From Euryarchaeota archaeon UBA62 (lineage in GTDB: Archaea > Thermoplasmatota > Poseidoniia > Poseidoniales > Thalassarchaeaceae): 64,000 nt of DNA. The DNA lies in contig DAPJ01000012.1 in assembly GCA_002502095.1 (NCBI GenBank), positions 1 to 64,000 on the forward strand, in the 5' to 3' direction. Shown piece after piece: positions 27,533-36,491 of this stretch. A program made the position numbers and the translations under genes. The number at the start of each line of letters is the position of its first letter. Position 1 is the stretch's first letter. The notes under the pieces were generated by a model that saw nothing but the letters and a program-made list of their open reading frames with translations, searched no databases and had not been told where the DNA came from.

Positions 27533-27870
27533 GCTCGGCCGGCTTCGTACATCTCTAGAAGGCTACCGTCTTGGAACATCTCGAGGACTATGTCACTACC
27601 GCCGATCAGCTCACCGTGGACGAAGACTTGTGGGATTGTAGGGAAATCAGACCATTCCTTTAGAGCGGTTCTTGCCCTAGAGTCTGACAGAACGTTCACA
27701 CATGCAAATTGTTCGAGACCTACTTCCCTAGCGAAGGCACTAACTATCTGGGCTCCACGACTGGAGAAGCCACATTGTGGCTGTTCGGGCGTACCTTTCA
27801 TAAAAATCACTAAATCGTTGCCATCGACTATCTCTTGCAATTCGCTTGGTGTCCAATTAAATCCGCTCAT
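27529..27870 (-). CDS. Monothiol glutaredoxin, Grx4 family (CGFS)
   Basis: Carries and transfers [2Fe-2S] clusters. The 113-residue protein has the CGFS active site within EQPQCGFSSRGAQIV, the preceding VIFMKGTPE and the glutathione-contact segment WSDFPTIPQVFVHGELIGGSD. It sits four bases after bolA, and Grx4 and BolA form a known heterodimer in bacteria and eukaryotes. The pairing in one operon strongly suggests they work together here. Confidence 0.93.
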   Translation of the reverse strand: MSGFNWTPSELQEIVDGNDLVIFMKGTPEQPQCGFSSRGAQIVSAFAREVGLEQFACVNVLSDSRARTALKEWSDFPTIPQVFVHGELIGGSDIVLEMFQDGSLLEMYEAGRA

Positions 27871-27874
27871 AATA

Positions 27875-28198
27875 TCACTTCTTGTTAGGTCGCCTTACGT
27901 GGATACCAAAGAACTCTTGCTTTCCAGAATGGGGATCAAAAGTTGTATTTCCCATTGCTGAGGATTGTTCGGGGGTCATACACTTCAAATCAAGAGCGTG
28001 TACTGAATTATCCTCAATATACTTCTTAAAATGCTTCAAAACTGGCATCTGCCTTTGGAGTGGCCTTACGCCCTCGAAATCCTCGGATATTATTCTGACA
28101 TGAAAATGATCACCCGAACCGTGTAAATCGGTAGCTTCTACTGAAGCAGTTGGATACACTTTCAGTACTTCCGATGACACCCATTCCTCGGAAACCAT
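27875..28198 (-). CDS. BolA-family protein
   Basis: Partner of monothiol glutaredoxins in Fe-S cluster trafficking. At 107 residues it shows the BolA core: a GSGDHFHVRIISEDFEG segment with the cluster-ligand His, then RPLQRQMPVLKHFKKYIE and a closing VHALDLKCMTPEQ strand. It carries about 20 extra residues at the C-terminus ending in Lys. Located immediately upstream of grx4 in the same direction. Confidence 0.9.
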   Translation of the reverse strand: MVSEEWVSSEVLKVYPTASVEATDLHGSGDHFHVRIISEDFEGVRPLQRQMPVLKHFKKYIEDNSVHALDLKCMTPEQSSAMGNTTFDPHSGKQEFFGIHVRRPNKK

Positions 28199-28234
28199 AC
28201 CACTGGATAGAGGGGTATGATTTCAATGCGTTGA

Positions 28235-28918
28235 TTATTGGCTCTCTAATACCTTATTTATTCTGAGAAGATTTTGAGAAATTGTACCTTCGTCATTAAT
28301 CAGTCCGCTGCCTACAACAGCAATGTCTATTCCCCACTCAGAGACCATCGCCGCGTTGTGATGCTTAATGCCTCCATCAATCATCAGGATTGGAGTTTTA
28401 CCTCCTGAATTCTCCTGTTCATCTATAGCCTCTCTGAAAGCTTTGACTTTATGCTCAACCTCAGGGATGAACGACTGTCCACCCTTTCCTGGGACGACAG
28501 ACATCACCAATACTAGATCTAGATCTGGCAATAGGGGCATAACTTCCTCGATTTCTGTATCTGGGTTCAGGACGCATCCAATCTGTGTTCCTGTTGACTG
28601 GACTTCTGAGATAAGGTTTGGAAAATCTTGAACTGCTTCAATATGAGCAATGATCATGTCCACTCCTGCATCAACATACTGAATCCAAGTTTCTTCGGCA
28701 TTGTTGATCATTAGATGGCAATCTATGAACACTTCATCTCCTAACCTTTCTCTAACTGAACGGATAATTGCTGGTCCGAATGTTATTGTCTTATTGATAA
28801 CCCAGTTTCCATCCATTACATCCATGTGAATCCAATTTATCCCTGCTTCAATGGCCTCATCTAAGGTTTCACCCAGTTTACAGAAGTCCGCAGTCAGTAT
28901 GCTGGGAGTAACATCCAT
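28235..28918 (-). CDS. rpe: Ribulose-phosphate 3-epimerase
   Basis: Interconverts ribulose-5-phosphate and xylulose-5-phosphate. A TIM-barrel enzyme: VTPSILTADF at the N-terminus, WIHMDVMDGNWV (metal-binding His and Asp), FIDCHLMI, a VMSVVPGKGGQSF phosphate segment and LMIDGGIKHHNA near the end. The frame extends upstream to 29128, but that part overlaps thioredoxin and has no homology to the family, so I start at the ATG 28918 (227 residues). Confidence 0.93.
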   Translation of the reverse strand: MDVTPSILTADFCKLGETLDEAIEAGINWIHMDVMDGNWVINKTITFGPAIIRSVRERLGDEVFIDCHLMINNAEETWIQYVDAGVDMIIAHIEAVQDFPNLISEVQSTGTQIGCVLNPDTEIEEVMPLLPDLDLVLVMSVVPGKGGQSFIPEVEHKVKAFREAIDEQENSGGKTPILMIDGGIKHHNAAMVSEWGIDIAVVGSGLINDEGTISQNLLRINKVLESQ

Positions 28919-29024
28919 GTACGCTCTGAACCAAGCGAGGAGGAGGAGGTTCTCAATCCCTTGGATACCGATAGTAAGACACAGGTTGATACGGTGCCCC
29001 CCTCTCAGGTGCTTGGGTGGACCC

Positions 29025-29342
29025 ATGGGACAAGTGATTGATGCTAGTGATTCGGACTTTGATGTAGTTACAAAGAGCGGGGGTTGGGTCCTAGTTGATT
29101 TCTGGGCTCCTTGGTGCGGTCCATGCAAAATGATTGCTCCAGTATTGAGTCAGGTAGCGACCGAGAGAGAGATTACAATAGCCAAGGTGAATACCGACGT
29201 AAATCCACTAAGTCCCGGCAGATTCGGAGTCAGAGGGATTCCGGCACTGATACTATTCAAGGATGGAGAAGTCGTTGATAGAATGACTGGTGCTATGCCA
29301 AAGCCAGGTATGGACTCCTGGCTGAATCGACACATGTCTTAA
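29025..29342 (+). CDS. trx: Thioredoxin
   Basis: A 105-residue disulfide reductase. It has the classical active site FWAPWCGPCKM, the cis-Pro segment GVRGIPALILFKDGEV and the C-terminal GAMPKP. The frame runs upstream to 28851 over rpe, but GGGTGG just before the ATG at 29025 fixes the start. It diverges from rpe across about 105 bases and overlaps the end of the wHTH-ATPase gene by four bases. Confidence 0.95.
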   Translation: MGQVIDASDSDFDVVTKSGGWVLVDFWAPWCGPCKMIAPVLSQVATEREITIAKVNTDVNPLSPGRFGVRGIPALILFKDGEVVDRMTGAMPKPGMDSWLNRHMS

Positions 29343-30883
29343 GATTCGAAAGCTTTTCTAAGTTTGATAGATCTATCCTCCAGAGGATTTCCTACGTCTC
29401 TAAGTAGCCTTGCTCTGATAGCTTCATGTAACCACATTCCATCTTCTAGTTCCAGCATTAGGCCTCTTTCTATGAGCTCGAGTGGAGGGGGGCCATCATG
29501 TTCTGCGGCTTTGGCTATAATTTCCCATGGAACCGGTCTATCAGAAACAGATAGAATAGAGAGAATCTCCCTGCTATCCGGAGGGAGAACATCTAGAATC
29601 TCCTGATCGAGAAAACGAGTCCAATCCTCGTGTACGGTCTTTCCATAAAGTTCCAATAGCTCTACTGCCAATGGGTGTCCACCTGTGATACTATGGATCT
29701 TTTCCACCTCTGTTTCATTGGGAAGGTTCATCGAAGCTATCCAAGTATTAACTTCCTCAATAGAAAGACCAGCCAGGTGTAGTTCTCTAACTCTCTCTCT
29801 TGTATGAACATCTCTCGTATCATAGAATGACAGTCTATTTCTTGAGATCAATATTAGTCTTAATGGAGCGATCTCGGCTACCTGTAAGAGAGCTCCAAAG
29901 AGGTAGTTCCCATCCGGCCCTATATTGTGAACATCGTCTAGGACAACCAGAAGTTCGGTTTCTTTCTTAGTATCTAAACCGGATTCGTCCAGTAAATGGG
30001 CCGTCAGCCTTCTCCTGTATGAATCGATATCAATTTCTACACCGGGCCTTAGTGGGAGAGCTTCCAGAATATTGTAAGGATCGTGCTTCCCATCATCCAC
30101 TCCGACACCTATCTTGTGGAGTAGGCTTGTTGCAATCCCTAGAGGCGTGTCCCAAGGCTGGCAAGGATAGTACATTACTTCATATCCAGGAGCTGCTGGG
30201 ATAGTATGGTTTAGCCAGTGTGAGGTAAGTGTTGTTTTTCCACAGCCAGCGATTCCAGAAATGGCTAACAATGGGATTCTGGATGAGAGCCAAGAGTCGA
30301 GTATGTCCTTCTCCACCAGTCTTCCATGTATCTCTCTAGTCACAGGTGGAAGATTTCGATAGGTAGAATAGGCACCGGAAAGTAGATTTGGAGTGGGTTT
30401 TTTTCTCTCTGGCATCGACACAATAGCACCAAATCTAATATCTCCGAAATTGAGTACTCCCTCATGTTGGGCGTGCATCAATACTTGTAGTAGTGAGAGA
30501 TTTGTTTCGAGTTTTTTTGCGGCCTCGTCTGCCCTTATTTCCAATAGCTTACCTTTCTTTCCCCTCAATAAAACGGTAGTAGTTCTTAGATTGGAAATCC
30601 TCTGCCTAGCTTCCAATCTTCCATCTTCGGTTAATTGCCATGTCTTCTGGCGACGATCTTCTCCTCTAACACTTCTAGAATGCTCAGAGACAAAGCCATT
30701 GGACATGAGCTCCCTCATTGCCCGGGAAACATTTGGAGGATGCATCGCGCATACCTCAGAAATTCCTGTTCTTGTTACTTCACTTGTTACAATATAATGA
30801 TCCGCTTGATGGTCCTGTTCCCACAAGTGAAGAATTATCCTGTCTATGACGGGGATACTGACACGGGGGATACCGTCCGACAT
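29339..30883 (-). CDS. Winged-helix protein with STAND/AAA-type ATPase domain
   Basis: A 514-residue putative signalling ATPase or transcription regulator. The first 100 residues are a MarR-like winged helix (VCAMHPPNVSRAMRELMSNG, then a DDR-type wing with RRQKTWQLTEDGR). From about 175 an ATPase follows: P-loop GIAGCGKT (210-217), Walker B LLVVLDDVHNIG and a sensor-like RLILISRNRL. The C-terminal part (about 370-500) is helical, with another winged-helix-like stretch, as in STAND and archaeal AAA_16 proteins. Its ligand and targets are unknown. It stands convergent with thioredoxin. Confidence 0.75.
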   Translation of the reverse strand: MSDGIPRVSIPVIDRIILHLWEQDHQADHYIVTSEVTRTGISEVCAMHPPNVSRAMRELMSNGFVSEHSRSVRGEDRRQKTWQLTEDGRLEARQRISNLRTTTVLLRGKKGKLLEIRADEAAKKLETNLSLLQVLMHAQHEGVLNFGDIRFGAIVSMPERKKPTPNLLSGAYSTYRNLPPVTREIHGRLVEKDILDSWLSSRIPLLAISGIAGCGKTTLTSHWLNHTIPAAPGYEVMYYPCQPWDTPLGIATSLLHKIGVGVDDGKHDPYNILEALPLRPGVEIDIDSYRRRLTAHLLDESGLDTKKETELLVVLDDVHNIGPDGNYLFGALLQVAEIAPLRLILISRNRLSFYDTRDVHTRERVRELHLAGLSIEEVNTWIASMNLPNETEVEKIHSITGGHPLAVELLELYGKTVHEDWTRFLDQEILDVLPPDSREILSILSVSDRPVPWEIIAKAAEHDGPPPLELIERGLMLELEDGMWLHEAIRARLLRDVGNPLEDRSIKLRKAFES

Positions 30884-30928
30884 GGTGGTTCCGAAGACTC
30901 CCTCCGCATCAAGAGTTTGGAATTCGGT

Positions 30929-32773
30929 TTATTCCAAACACTGAGGATATGGCTGTTGCATAGGAGGGAGAAATAGATCTGAGCATTCCCTGTCAAGAGA
31001 TGGTAGAGAAAGAGTGCTCTCGCTCCCCAATGAGAGAGAAACGGGAAATGTTGAAACCGGACTAGGGATATAATCCTCGCCAGTTTGACTGATTATCAGA
31101 CGGATTCCATCTCCCTCAGGTACTACTACATCCATTCCAAAGAACTCCATCTTTGCCAGAACTGTCTGTCCGGGGACCAGAGGGCTTCCTTGATTCCCTC
31201 CTTGATGAAATCGTAAATCCATTACAGCGTGTCCTAGATGCATGTCAGAGCTTGATTGTACCATCTCCACGAAGAGATGCCCACTGGTGGAAAATGGAGA
31301 AATGGTAGCCTCCACATGAAAGGTAGGAGTTCCAACTATTCTAGTCAGAGATTCAAATTCAGGGCATTCAATCATCAGACTGGAGGTAGTAGTTATCGTA
31401 TCGCTACCACCAACTATTGAACATTCATTCATACCTATAACGATTGGATTCGCAACAAGGGGAGGATAGGTCTGCTCAACTCTCCAAGTACCCATATTGT
31501 CCTGCACCTCTGCAATTAATCTTGGTTTTGGCCCCTTATCTAGTAAATAGAAATCGAACCACTCCAACATATCGTCCGCCCAGTCCCACCTCAGGGTATA
31601 TGGGAAGGCCTCAGCGCCTCTTCCTGACGACAGCGAGGAGTGCCCGCTTTCTCGGTCTGGATAATCATGTGCCCATTGTCCATAAAGTCCCTTCACGTCG
31701 AAACCTGCATCTATGGACATTTGATGTGCAGGGAATGCCATATGAGGATCGACATTCCAGTCTTGTAGGCCGTGTATGATGTATATCGAACCATTATAAA
31801 ATTCTAGAGCATTAGTCAGGAAATGCCTTTCCTCCCAATAATCAGATCCAGTCCATGCTAGATTGTCTCCCGTCATGTATGCGGCTGGTCCTGCGTAGTA
31901 TCCCTCCACATATCCCTCACAGGCATTCTCGATGTCCCCATTATCCCCGTCCAAGCCAAATGAGCCGTATACTCCATTATGCATTATCGCCCCTCTTGCT
32001 TCCATACTGCCATTTCTCCACATCAAATCATGTACACCTATCAATCCAGACATTGGAACAATGGTAGCTAGATATTCGGATCCTGATGCAGCCGCATTCC
32101 AAGGAGTGCTTCCATCGTATGATTTACCTATTGCACCTACCTTTCCATTGGACCATGATTGAGTCCCTAACCAGTCTACTGCTGCCTTGATGCCAGCTTG
32201 CTCATCATGACCCATCAGGTCCATACAGTGATTTGATTGCCCTGTTCCAAAAACTGAAACCTGTGCTACGCCGTACCCGTGTTGAACATAATTCTCAATT
32301 AGGAACCTTCCGAGTCTATCTGCGGGAGTGAGAGCATCAACGTCTCCATCATCATAGTACGGGCCTATCTCGGCAATAACCGGGACCTTGCATTCTTCCA
32401 GAACTTCAGATATTGTCAAATCGCATCCTTCCTTTTCTGGAAGCCACAATCCGAGATGAACTTCGGCCCCGCCCGTGAATCCTGCTCCTCCATCAGAAGC
32501 CGTAATCGAGGGCACGGGTACGAAGATTGACTGGACCTCTCCTGTGTCATATGTACCATTAATTGAAACCCTGCTGAATACGTCATCATTTCTGTATTCC
32601 TTCTCTGATCGTTCCTCGACAGGTGGTAACCAATGTGTGGTCTCGACAGAATTATCTATTCCTGATTCTGACTCCAGGCACCCTGATAGAGTTGGGCTAA
32701 CCAATATTAGGACCAAGAATATGGTTACGACTCGCGGGAGCACGCCCCTCTGGAGGGTGTGAGAACTCATCAT
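30929..32773 (-). CDS. Secreted lipoprotein hydrolase of the CocE/Xaa-Pro dipeptidyl-peptidase (S15) family
   Basis: An extracellular alpha/beta hydrolase of 614 residues. A signal peptide ends in the lipobox LSGC (29-32), so it is membrane-anchored outside the cell. The nucleophile elbow is GAIGKSYDGSTPW, the acid is in IIHGLQDWNVDP and the His in LYGQWAHDYP. A C-terminal jelly-roll domain (from about 440) is typical of the family. Likely substrates are Pro-containing peptides or esters. It fits a peptide-scavenging lifestyle with the M32 carboxypeptidase at 33393. ATGs at 32773 and 32770 are equivalent choices. Confidence 0.87.
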   Translation of the reverse strand: MMSSHTLQRGVLPRVVTIFLVLILVSPTLSGCLESESGIDNSVETTHWLPPVEERSEKEYRNDDVFSRVSINGTYDTGEVQSIFVPVPSITASDGGAGFTGGAEVHLGLWLPEKEGCDLTISEVLEECKVPVIAEIGPYYDDGDVDALTPADRLGRFLIENYVQHGYGVAQVSVFGTGQSNHCMDLMGHDEQAGIKAAVDWLGTQSWSNGKVGAIGKSYDGSTPWNAAASGSEYLATIVPMSGLIGVHDLMWRNGSMEARGAIMHNGVYGSFGLDGDNGDIENACEGYVEGYYAGPAAYMTGDNLAWTGSDYWEERHFLTNALEFYNGSIYIIHGLQDWNVDPHMAFPAHQMSIDAGFDVKGLYGQWAHDYPDRESGHSSLSSGRGAEAFPYTLRWDWADDMLEWFDFYLLDKGPKPRLIAEVQDNMGTWRVEQTYPPLVANPIVIGMNECSIVGGSDTITTTSSLMIECPEFESLTRIVGTPTFHVEATISPFSTSGHLFVEMVQSSSDMHLGHAVMDLRFHQGGNQGSPLVPGQTVLAKMEFFGMDVVVPEGDGIRLIISQTGEDYIPSPVSTFPVSLSLGSESTLSLPSLDRECSDLFLPPMQQPYPQCLE

Positions 32774-32795
32774 AGATTCGGTTCATTGGGCAGGA

Positions 32796-33203
32796 TCATT
32801 GAACCAAGAGTCGCATCTCTTCGACGCTTTTTAGCTCAGCGAGATATATCTGCTCCATCGAATCGTATAAATCGTCAGTCTGTTCAATTAAGGGGAGGAG
32901 TTCCGAATAAACTTCTGACGCTCTAATCTCTGTCTGAAGAGAATAATTCAACATTTCAATGTAATCTGTTGTGTGTATAATTGGATGAGAGTCACGTTCT
33001 GTAACTGGAATTCCCCCCAATTGAACAATTCCCTTACGAACAATATCGGCATGCTCTATAGACTCTGTCATTTCAGTGTTGAACATTGGTGAAAGTTGGA
33101 GCCGATTAATGCCAGTTATATTAGCGGCGTAATGTGCATACATATTCATCGCTCTGAGTTCCCAAGCTAGGGCTTCATTCATCTTTTTGATTAGCTCTGT
33201 CAC
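32796..33203 (-). CDS. Ferritin-like four-helix protein
   Basis: A 135-residue protein with the bacterioferritin/ferritin-like helix pattern. Candidate diiron ligands are the Glu in ALAWELRAMN, ESIEH (ExxH), and the Glu in SLQTEIRASEVY. In the fourth helix the expected ExxH reads ELKS, so one His ligand seems missing and the site may be incomplete or altered. The start is a GTG with GGGATGAT just upstream. Role in iron storage or oxidative protection is inferred from the fold. Confidence 0.75.
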   Translation of the reverse strand: MTELIKKMNEALAWELRAMNMYAHYAANITGINRLQLSPMFNTEMTESIEHADIVRKGIVQLGGIPVTERDSHPIIHTTDYIEMLNYSLQTEIRASEVYSELLPLIEQTDDLYDSMEQIYLAELKSVEEMRLLVQ

Positions 33204-33392
33204 AATATCATCCCTTAGGTTGGGCTAAACTTTCTTACCCCGTCTTGTCAAATATTACTACAGGATGGGAGTTATTAAACCAATCCAATGAATGCCTCCA
33301 GTTCCTACTGAGTATAGTTGTAAGGTATCAATTAGTCAATAATTGTAAGAAATATTTTCTGGTTAAGGATTCGATAGTCAACAGCCTAGATT
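33204..33392. promoter_or_regulatory. Divergent AT-rich intergenic region
   Basis: This 189-base gap lies between the ferritin-like gene (left) and the carboxypeptidase (right). It is AT-rich. The right side holds possible TATA elements (AAATATTTTC near 33350) and two loosely similar TTGTAAG words (near 33320 and 33343). I see no RNA gene or longer repeat. Confidence 0.4.
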
Positions 33393-34916
33393 ATGAGTGA
33401 GACACCTCTCTCAAATGGTATGGACGCTTACGATGAGCTTCTTGGAATACTCAAAGATATCGATATGATGGACCAAGTAAGAAGTCTTCTAGGCTGGGAT
33501 CAAGAGGTCTTGATGCCTCCGAAAGCTGCTGAATTGAGGGGGGAACAAATAGCATGGATTTCCAGGGAGTCCCACAAAAGGAAGACTTCTCCTAGGGTTG
33601 GAGAGTTATTGGATGAACTGGAAGAAAGAGTAGATCTGGGAGATATTGAGAGTGCCAACGTTAGATTGGCCAGGGAGGCCTATGACAAGGCCACAAGGCT
33701 ACCGACTGGATTCGTCTCTGAATTGGCTAAGCATAATTCGAAATCGCTCATTTCTTGGACTGAAGCTAGGAGGAATAACGACTTCTCTATATTCAGAGAT
33801 GACCTGGCTAAATCAATTGAATTCGCGAGAAAGAAGGCAGAATACTTGGGATATGAAGACCTTCGATATGATGCTCTCCTTGATATCTATGAATCTGGGC
33901 TCACAGTGTCTCGTCTCGACCCTCTTTTCGAAGGACTGAGAAACAAAGTAGCCCCATTAATCAGGTCTGTTGCAGAAAGGGGAGAGCGGCCCGATATTTC
34001 ATGGGTCACCGAAAACTCATGGGAGCAGAAGGGTCAGGAAAGACTCAGTCAGAAGGTTTCTGAGTCAATTGGCTTCGATTTCGAGGCAGGAAGAAGGGAT
34101 GCCTCGACACATCCTTTCTGTGGAGGTCCAAATCCAGATGATGTTAGATGGACCACAAGATATAGCGATACTGATCCGTTTGGGTCACTATACGGTTCTA
34201 TGCACGAGACCGGGCATGGTACATACGAGCAAGGAAGACCGAGAGATCTTGACTTTCAACCCTCTGGAAAGGCCAATGGATTGGGAATTCATGAGAGTCA
34301 GAGCAGGCTCTGGGAGAATCAGATAGGTCGTTCACTAGAATTCTGTCAGTGGTCTCTGCCACTCTGGAAAGAGCAGTTTCCAGAGAACATGCAAGGCGTT
34401 GAAGCAGAGGACCTCTGGAGAGCGGTTAATTTGGTGGAGCCCAGTCTGATTCGTGTTGAAGCAGATGAGGCCACCTACAATATCCACATTATGATTAGAT
34501 ATGAGATTGAGAAGCTACTAATCTCGGGCGATTTGGAGGTTGATGAGCTTCCCGACAAGTGGGACGATATGTATGAGGAATACCTTGGAATAAGGCCCAC
34601 AGATAGATCGTCGGGGGTACTACAAGATATTCATTGGTCGATGGGAGCGATTGGGTATTTCCCGACATATACCCTCGGAAATCTATATTCTGCTCAACTA
34701 TTATCTGCGGCCAGAGAAGACTTGCCAGAGCACGATGCACAAATTAGGAGTGGTGACTTCTCCCCGCTACTTGATTGGATGAGGAAGAAAGTGCATAGGC
34801 GAGGGAGTATTCTAAAGCCTGCTGAGCTCATTGAAGAAGCTACAGGATCGCCTCCCTCGCCAGAGGCATTTGTTGATTATCTTAGTAATAAGGTGAGGCT
34901 TCTTTACTCGATTTGA
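33393..34916 (+). CDS. Carboxypeptidase Taq (peptidase family M32)
   Basis: A cytoplasmic zinc carboxypeptidase of 507 residues that removes C-terminal amino acids. The zinc motif HETGHGTYEQG (HExGH) is preceded by LYGSM, as in the family. Downstream GLGIHESQSRLWENQIGRS supplies the third ligand (Glu) and substrate residues. YGTYNIHIMIRYEIEK-like spacing is seen as DEATYNIHIMIRYEIEKLLI. Length matches the family. It has its own promoter and is followed after 48 bases by the beta-propeller gene. Confidence 0.94.
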   Translation: MSETPLSNGMDAYDELLGILKDIDMMDQVRSLLGWDQEVLMPPKAAELRGEQIAWISRESHKRKTSPRVGELLDELEERVDLGDIESANVRLAREAYDKATRLPTGFVSELAKHNSKSLISWTEARRNNDFSIFRDDLAKSIEFARKKAEYLGYEDLRYDALLDIYESGLTVSRLDPLFEGLRNKVAPLIRSVAERGERPDISWVTENSWEQKGQERLSQKVSESIGFDFEAGRRDASTHPFCGGPNPDDVRWTTRYSDTDPFGSLYGSMHETGHGTYEQGRPRDLDFQPSGKANGLGIHESQSRLWENQIGRSLEFCQWSLPLWKEQFPENMQGVEAEDLWRAVNLVEPSLIRVEADEATYNIHIMIRYEIEKLLISGDLEVDELPDKWDDMYEEYLGIRPTDRSSGVLQDIHWSMGAIGYFPTYTLGNLYSAQLLSAAREDLPEHDAQIRSGDFSPLLDWMRKKVHRRGSILKPAELIEEATGSPPSPEAFVDYLSNKVRLLYSI

Positions 34917-34964
34917 CTGTCGATTATACGGAAGTACGATATCTACTTCCTCCATAGGGTATTT

Positions 34965-36014
34965 GTGGGAGACAGGAGCCTTAGTGACGCTTCATCATTT
35001 ATTAGGGATGTTGGAAGTTGTTGTAGTTCTATCTTATTTGGGTCAGACACAGTCGTTGTTGGTTCGAAAGAAGGTGTGATTAAGTCATGGTCAATTGAGA
35101 CTGGTGAGCAGATACTGGAACTGGAGTTGGATGGACCGATATCAGATTTAGCAGTTTCAGGAGAAGTGATTTATGCCTCATGCTCGTCTAATTTGGTAGC
35201 CATTAAGATTAGCACGGGTGAAGTTTTGTGGAGCTCGCAACTGGAAGGTTCCAGCGATAGTGTAGCGATCTGGGATGGCTTTGTTTGGGCATTATCCTCT
35301 GTCTATGAAATTGATATCTCTGACTACACTGAGTCAACACTTTGGAAATTCAATAGCCAGGGAGAGCTAATTGAAAGATGGTCGTTCGCCGAAAAAGGGT
35401 GGCATATGGGAGTCAACAATGGAATAGAGATTGGGATAGGAAGGCCTTCTTGTGGCTTTATCAAAGTAGGTAGGGATGGTATACTGAATTATCACTCACT
35501 TGCCGTCGCGTCTCCTGTTACCATCGGTTGCGATGGGGCTGAGACGATAATGTTCGGATTGAGTGACGGCAGTATTTGTAATTCTGAAGGAGATTTATGT
35601 GGAAAGGGAAGTGGATTGGTGACCTCGATCATTAGCATAGATGATGGATGGGCGAGTGGTGATCGAAATGGCCGAATTATATGGGGCGAGGAAGAAATTG
35701 AGCTAGGTAGCGAAGTATTGTCATTGGGTATAGCTCCGAATGGCGTTGACCTGTGGGTTCAGACTTGGGAGGACAAGTCAAGATTCTTATCGATTTCACC
35801 AGGTGGGGTTTACTCACATATCTTCGAGCACCCTGATAGAATTGTGGTTTGTGATTTCGAGGAAGGGGGGCTGGTTTTTGGAGATCAAACTGGAAAGGTG
35901 TTCTTGGTAGAAGAAAGATACGAGAATCGATTTGACCGGGGGGACATGGAATCAGGACGTCGGGAAGGGGAAAGAAATCTCCTTATGGAACGTTTGAGAA
36001 GGCTGAGGGAATGA
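34965..36014 (+). CDS. Beta-propeller (WD40/PQQ-like) repeat protein
   Basis: A 349-residue protein made of repeated four-strand blades, with GVIKSWSIETGEQILEL, LVAIKISTGEVLWSSQLEGS and FGDQTGKVFLVEE as the clearest ones. The pattern fits a six- to seven-blade propeller of the PQQ/WD40 type. There is no signal peptide, so it is cytoplasmic. The last 30 residues are charged and helical. It most likely scaffolds other proteins; partners are unknown. Start is a GTG. Confidence 0.7.
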   Translation: MGDRSLSDASSFIRDVGSCCSSILFGSDTVVVGSKEGVIKSWSIETGEQILELELDGPISDLAVSGEVIYASCSSNLVAIKISTGEVLWSSQLEGSSDSVAIWDGFVWALSSVYEIDISDYTESTLWKFNSQGELIERWSFAEKGWHMGVNNGIEIGIGRPSCGFIKVGRDGILNYHSLAVASPVTIGCDGAETIMFGLSDGSICNSEGDLCGKGSGLVTSIISIDDGWASGDRNGRIIWGEEEIELGSEVLSLGIAPNGVDLWVQTWEDKSRFLSISPGGVYSHIFEHPDRIVVCDFEEGGLVFGDQTGKVFLVEERYENRFDRGDMESGRREGERNLLMERLRRLRE

Positions 36015-36017
36015 AAA

Positions 36018-36063
36018 TTTACAGTGGAAATTAACATTTACTGACCCCTATTTCCACTGTAAA
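36018..36063. repeat. Perfect 14-base inverted repeat
   Basis: TTTACAGTGGAAAT (36018-36031) is exactly complementary to ATTTCCACTGTAAA (36050-36063), with an 18-base spacer. It lies between the propeller gene stop and the promoter of the RNA candidate. It may serve as a terminator hairpin for the upstream gene or as an operator for the downstream transcript. There is no T-run after it, which argues against a simple terminator. Confidence 0.85.
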
Positions 36064-36075
36064 CGTGTTACTGAA

Positions 36076-36092
36076 CGAAAGGTTTATTTGCC
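36076..36092 (+). promoter_or_regulatory. Archaeal BRE/TATA promoter of the structured RNA
   Basis: CGAAAGGTTTATTTG has a purine-rich BRE followed by a TATA-like TTTATT. A start site about 25 bases downstream would fall near 36112-36117, where GC-rich, hairpin-dense sequence begins. No start codon with a Shine-Dalgarno follows. Confidence 0.55.
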
Positions 36093-36275
36093 GCCGCTTG
36101 CCCTGTTGACTTTGCCGCTCCGGGGGAGTGGTGTGGGCGCGCTTCGGCAAACCCGCGGGCCACAACAACTGATCCGCTAAGTCGGAACGGTAGAACCGTA
36201 CTCTGAAAAGAGTGCGGGGAACAGCCGAATCACCTGTGGGTGAGTAGGCAGCAGTAGAACCAATGTGGGAAAGAT

Positions 36276-36491
36276 CGGACGCAAGGAAGGGAAAGAAGCA
36301 ATGGGGAAAGCTGGGGAAAACGGAACCGAACCCTTCGGGGGGAAAACACAAACCGTACCAGAAAACCATACTGCAAAGGTACACGAAGGAAGGGAAAGCA
36401 TTCAGAGATGGATGCAATCTTGGAGCACGGGTGCGGGGAACGAAGTGGAGATAACCGGACGCAAGGAAGGGGAAGGAAGCCTAGGGAAACG
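36276..36491 (+). repeat. Duplicated module inside the RNA candidate
   Basis: CGGACGCAAGGAAGGG occurs at 36276-36291 and again at 36456-36471, exactly 180 bases later. Similarity extends downstream (GAAAGAAGCAATGGGGAAAGC against GGAAGGAAGCCTAGGGAAACGC) and a little upstream. A third, shorter relative (ACGAAGGAAGGGAAAGC) lies at about 36382-36398. Confidence 0.8.

Noticed and set aside
28919..29128. N-terminal extension of ribulose-phosphate epimerase
   Set aside because: It overlaps thioredoxin on the other strand and has no similarity to the family; the enzyme begins at 28918.
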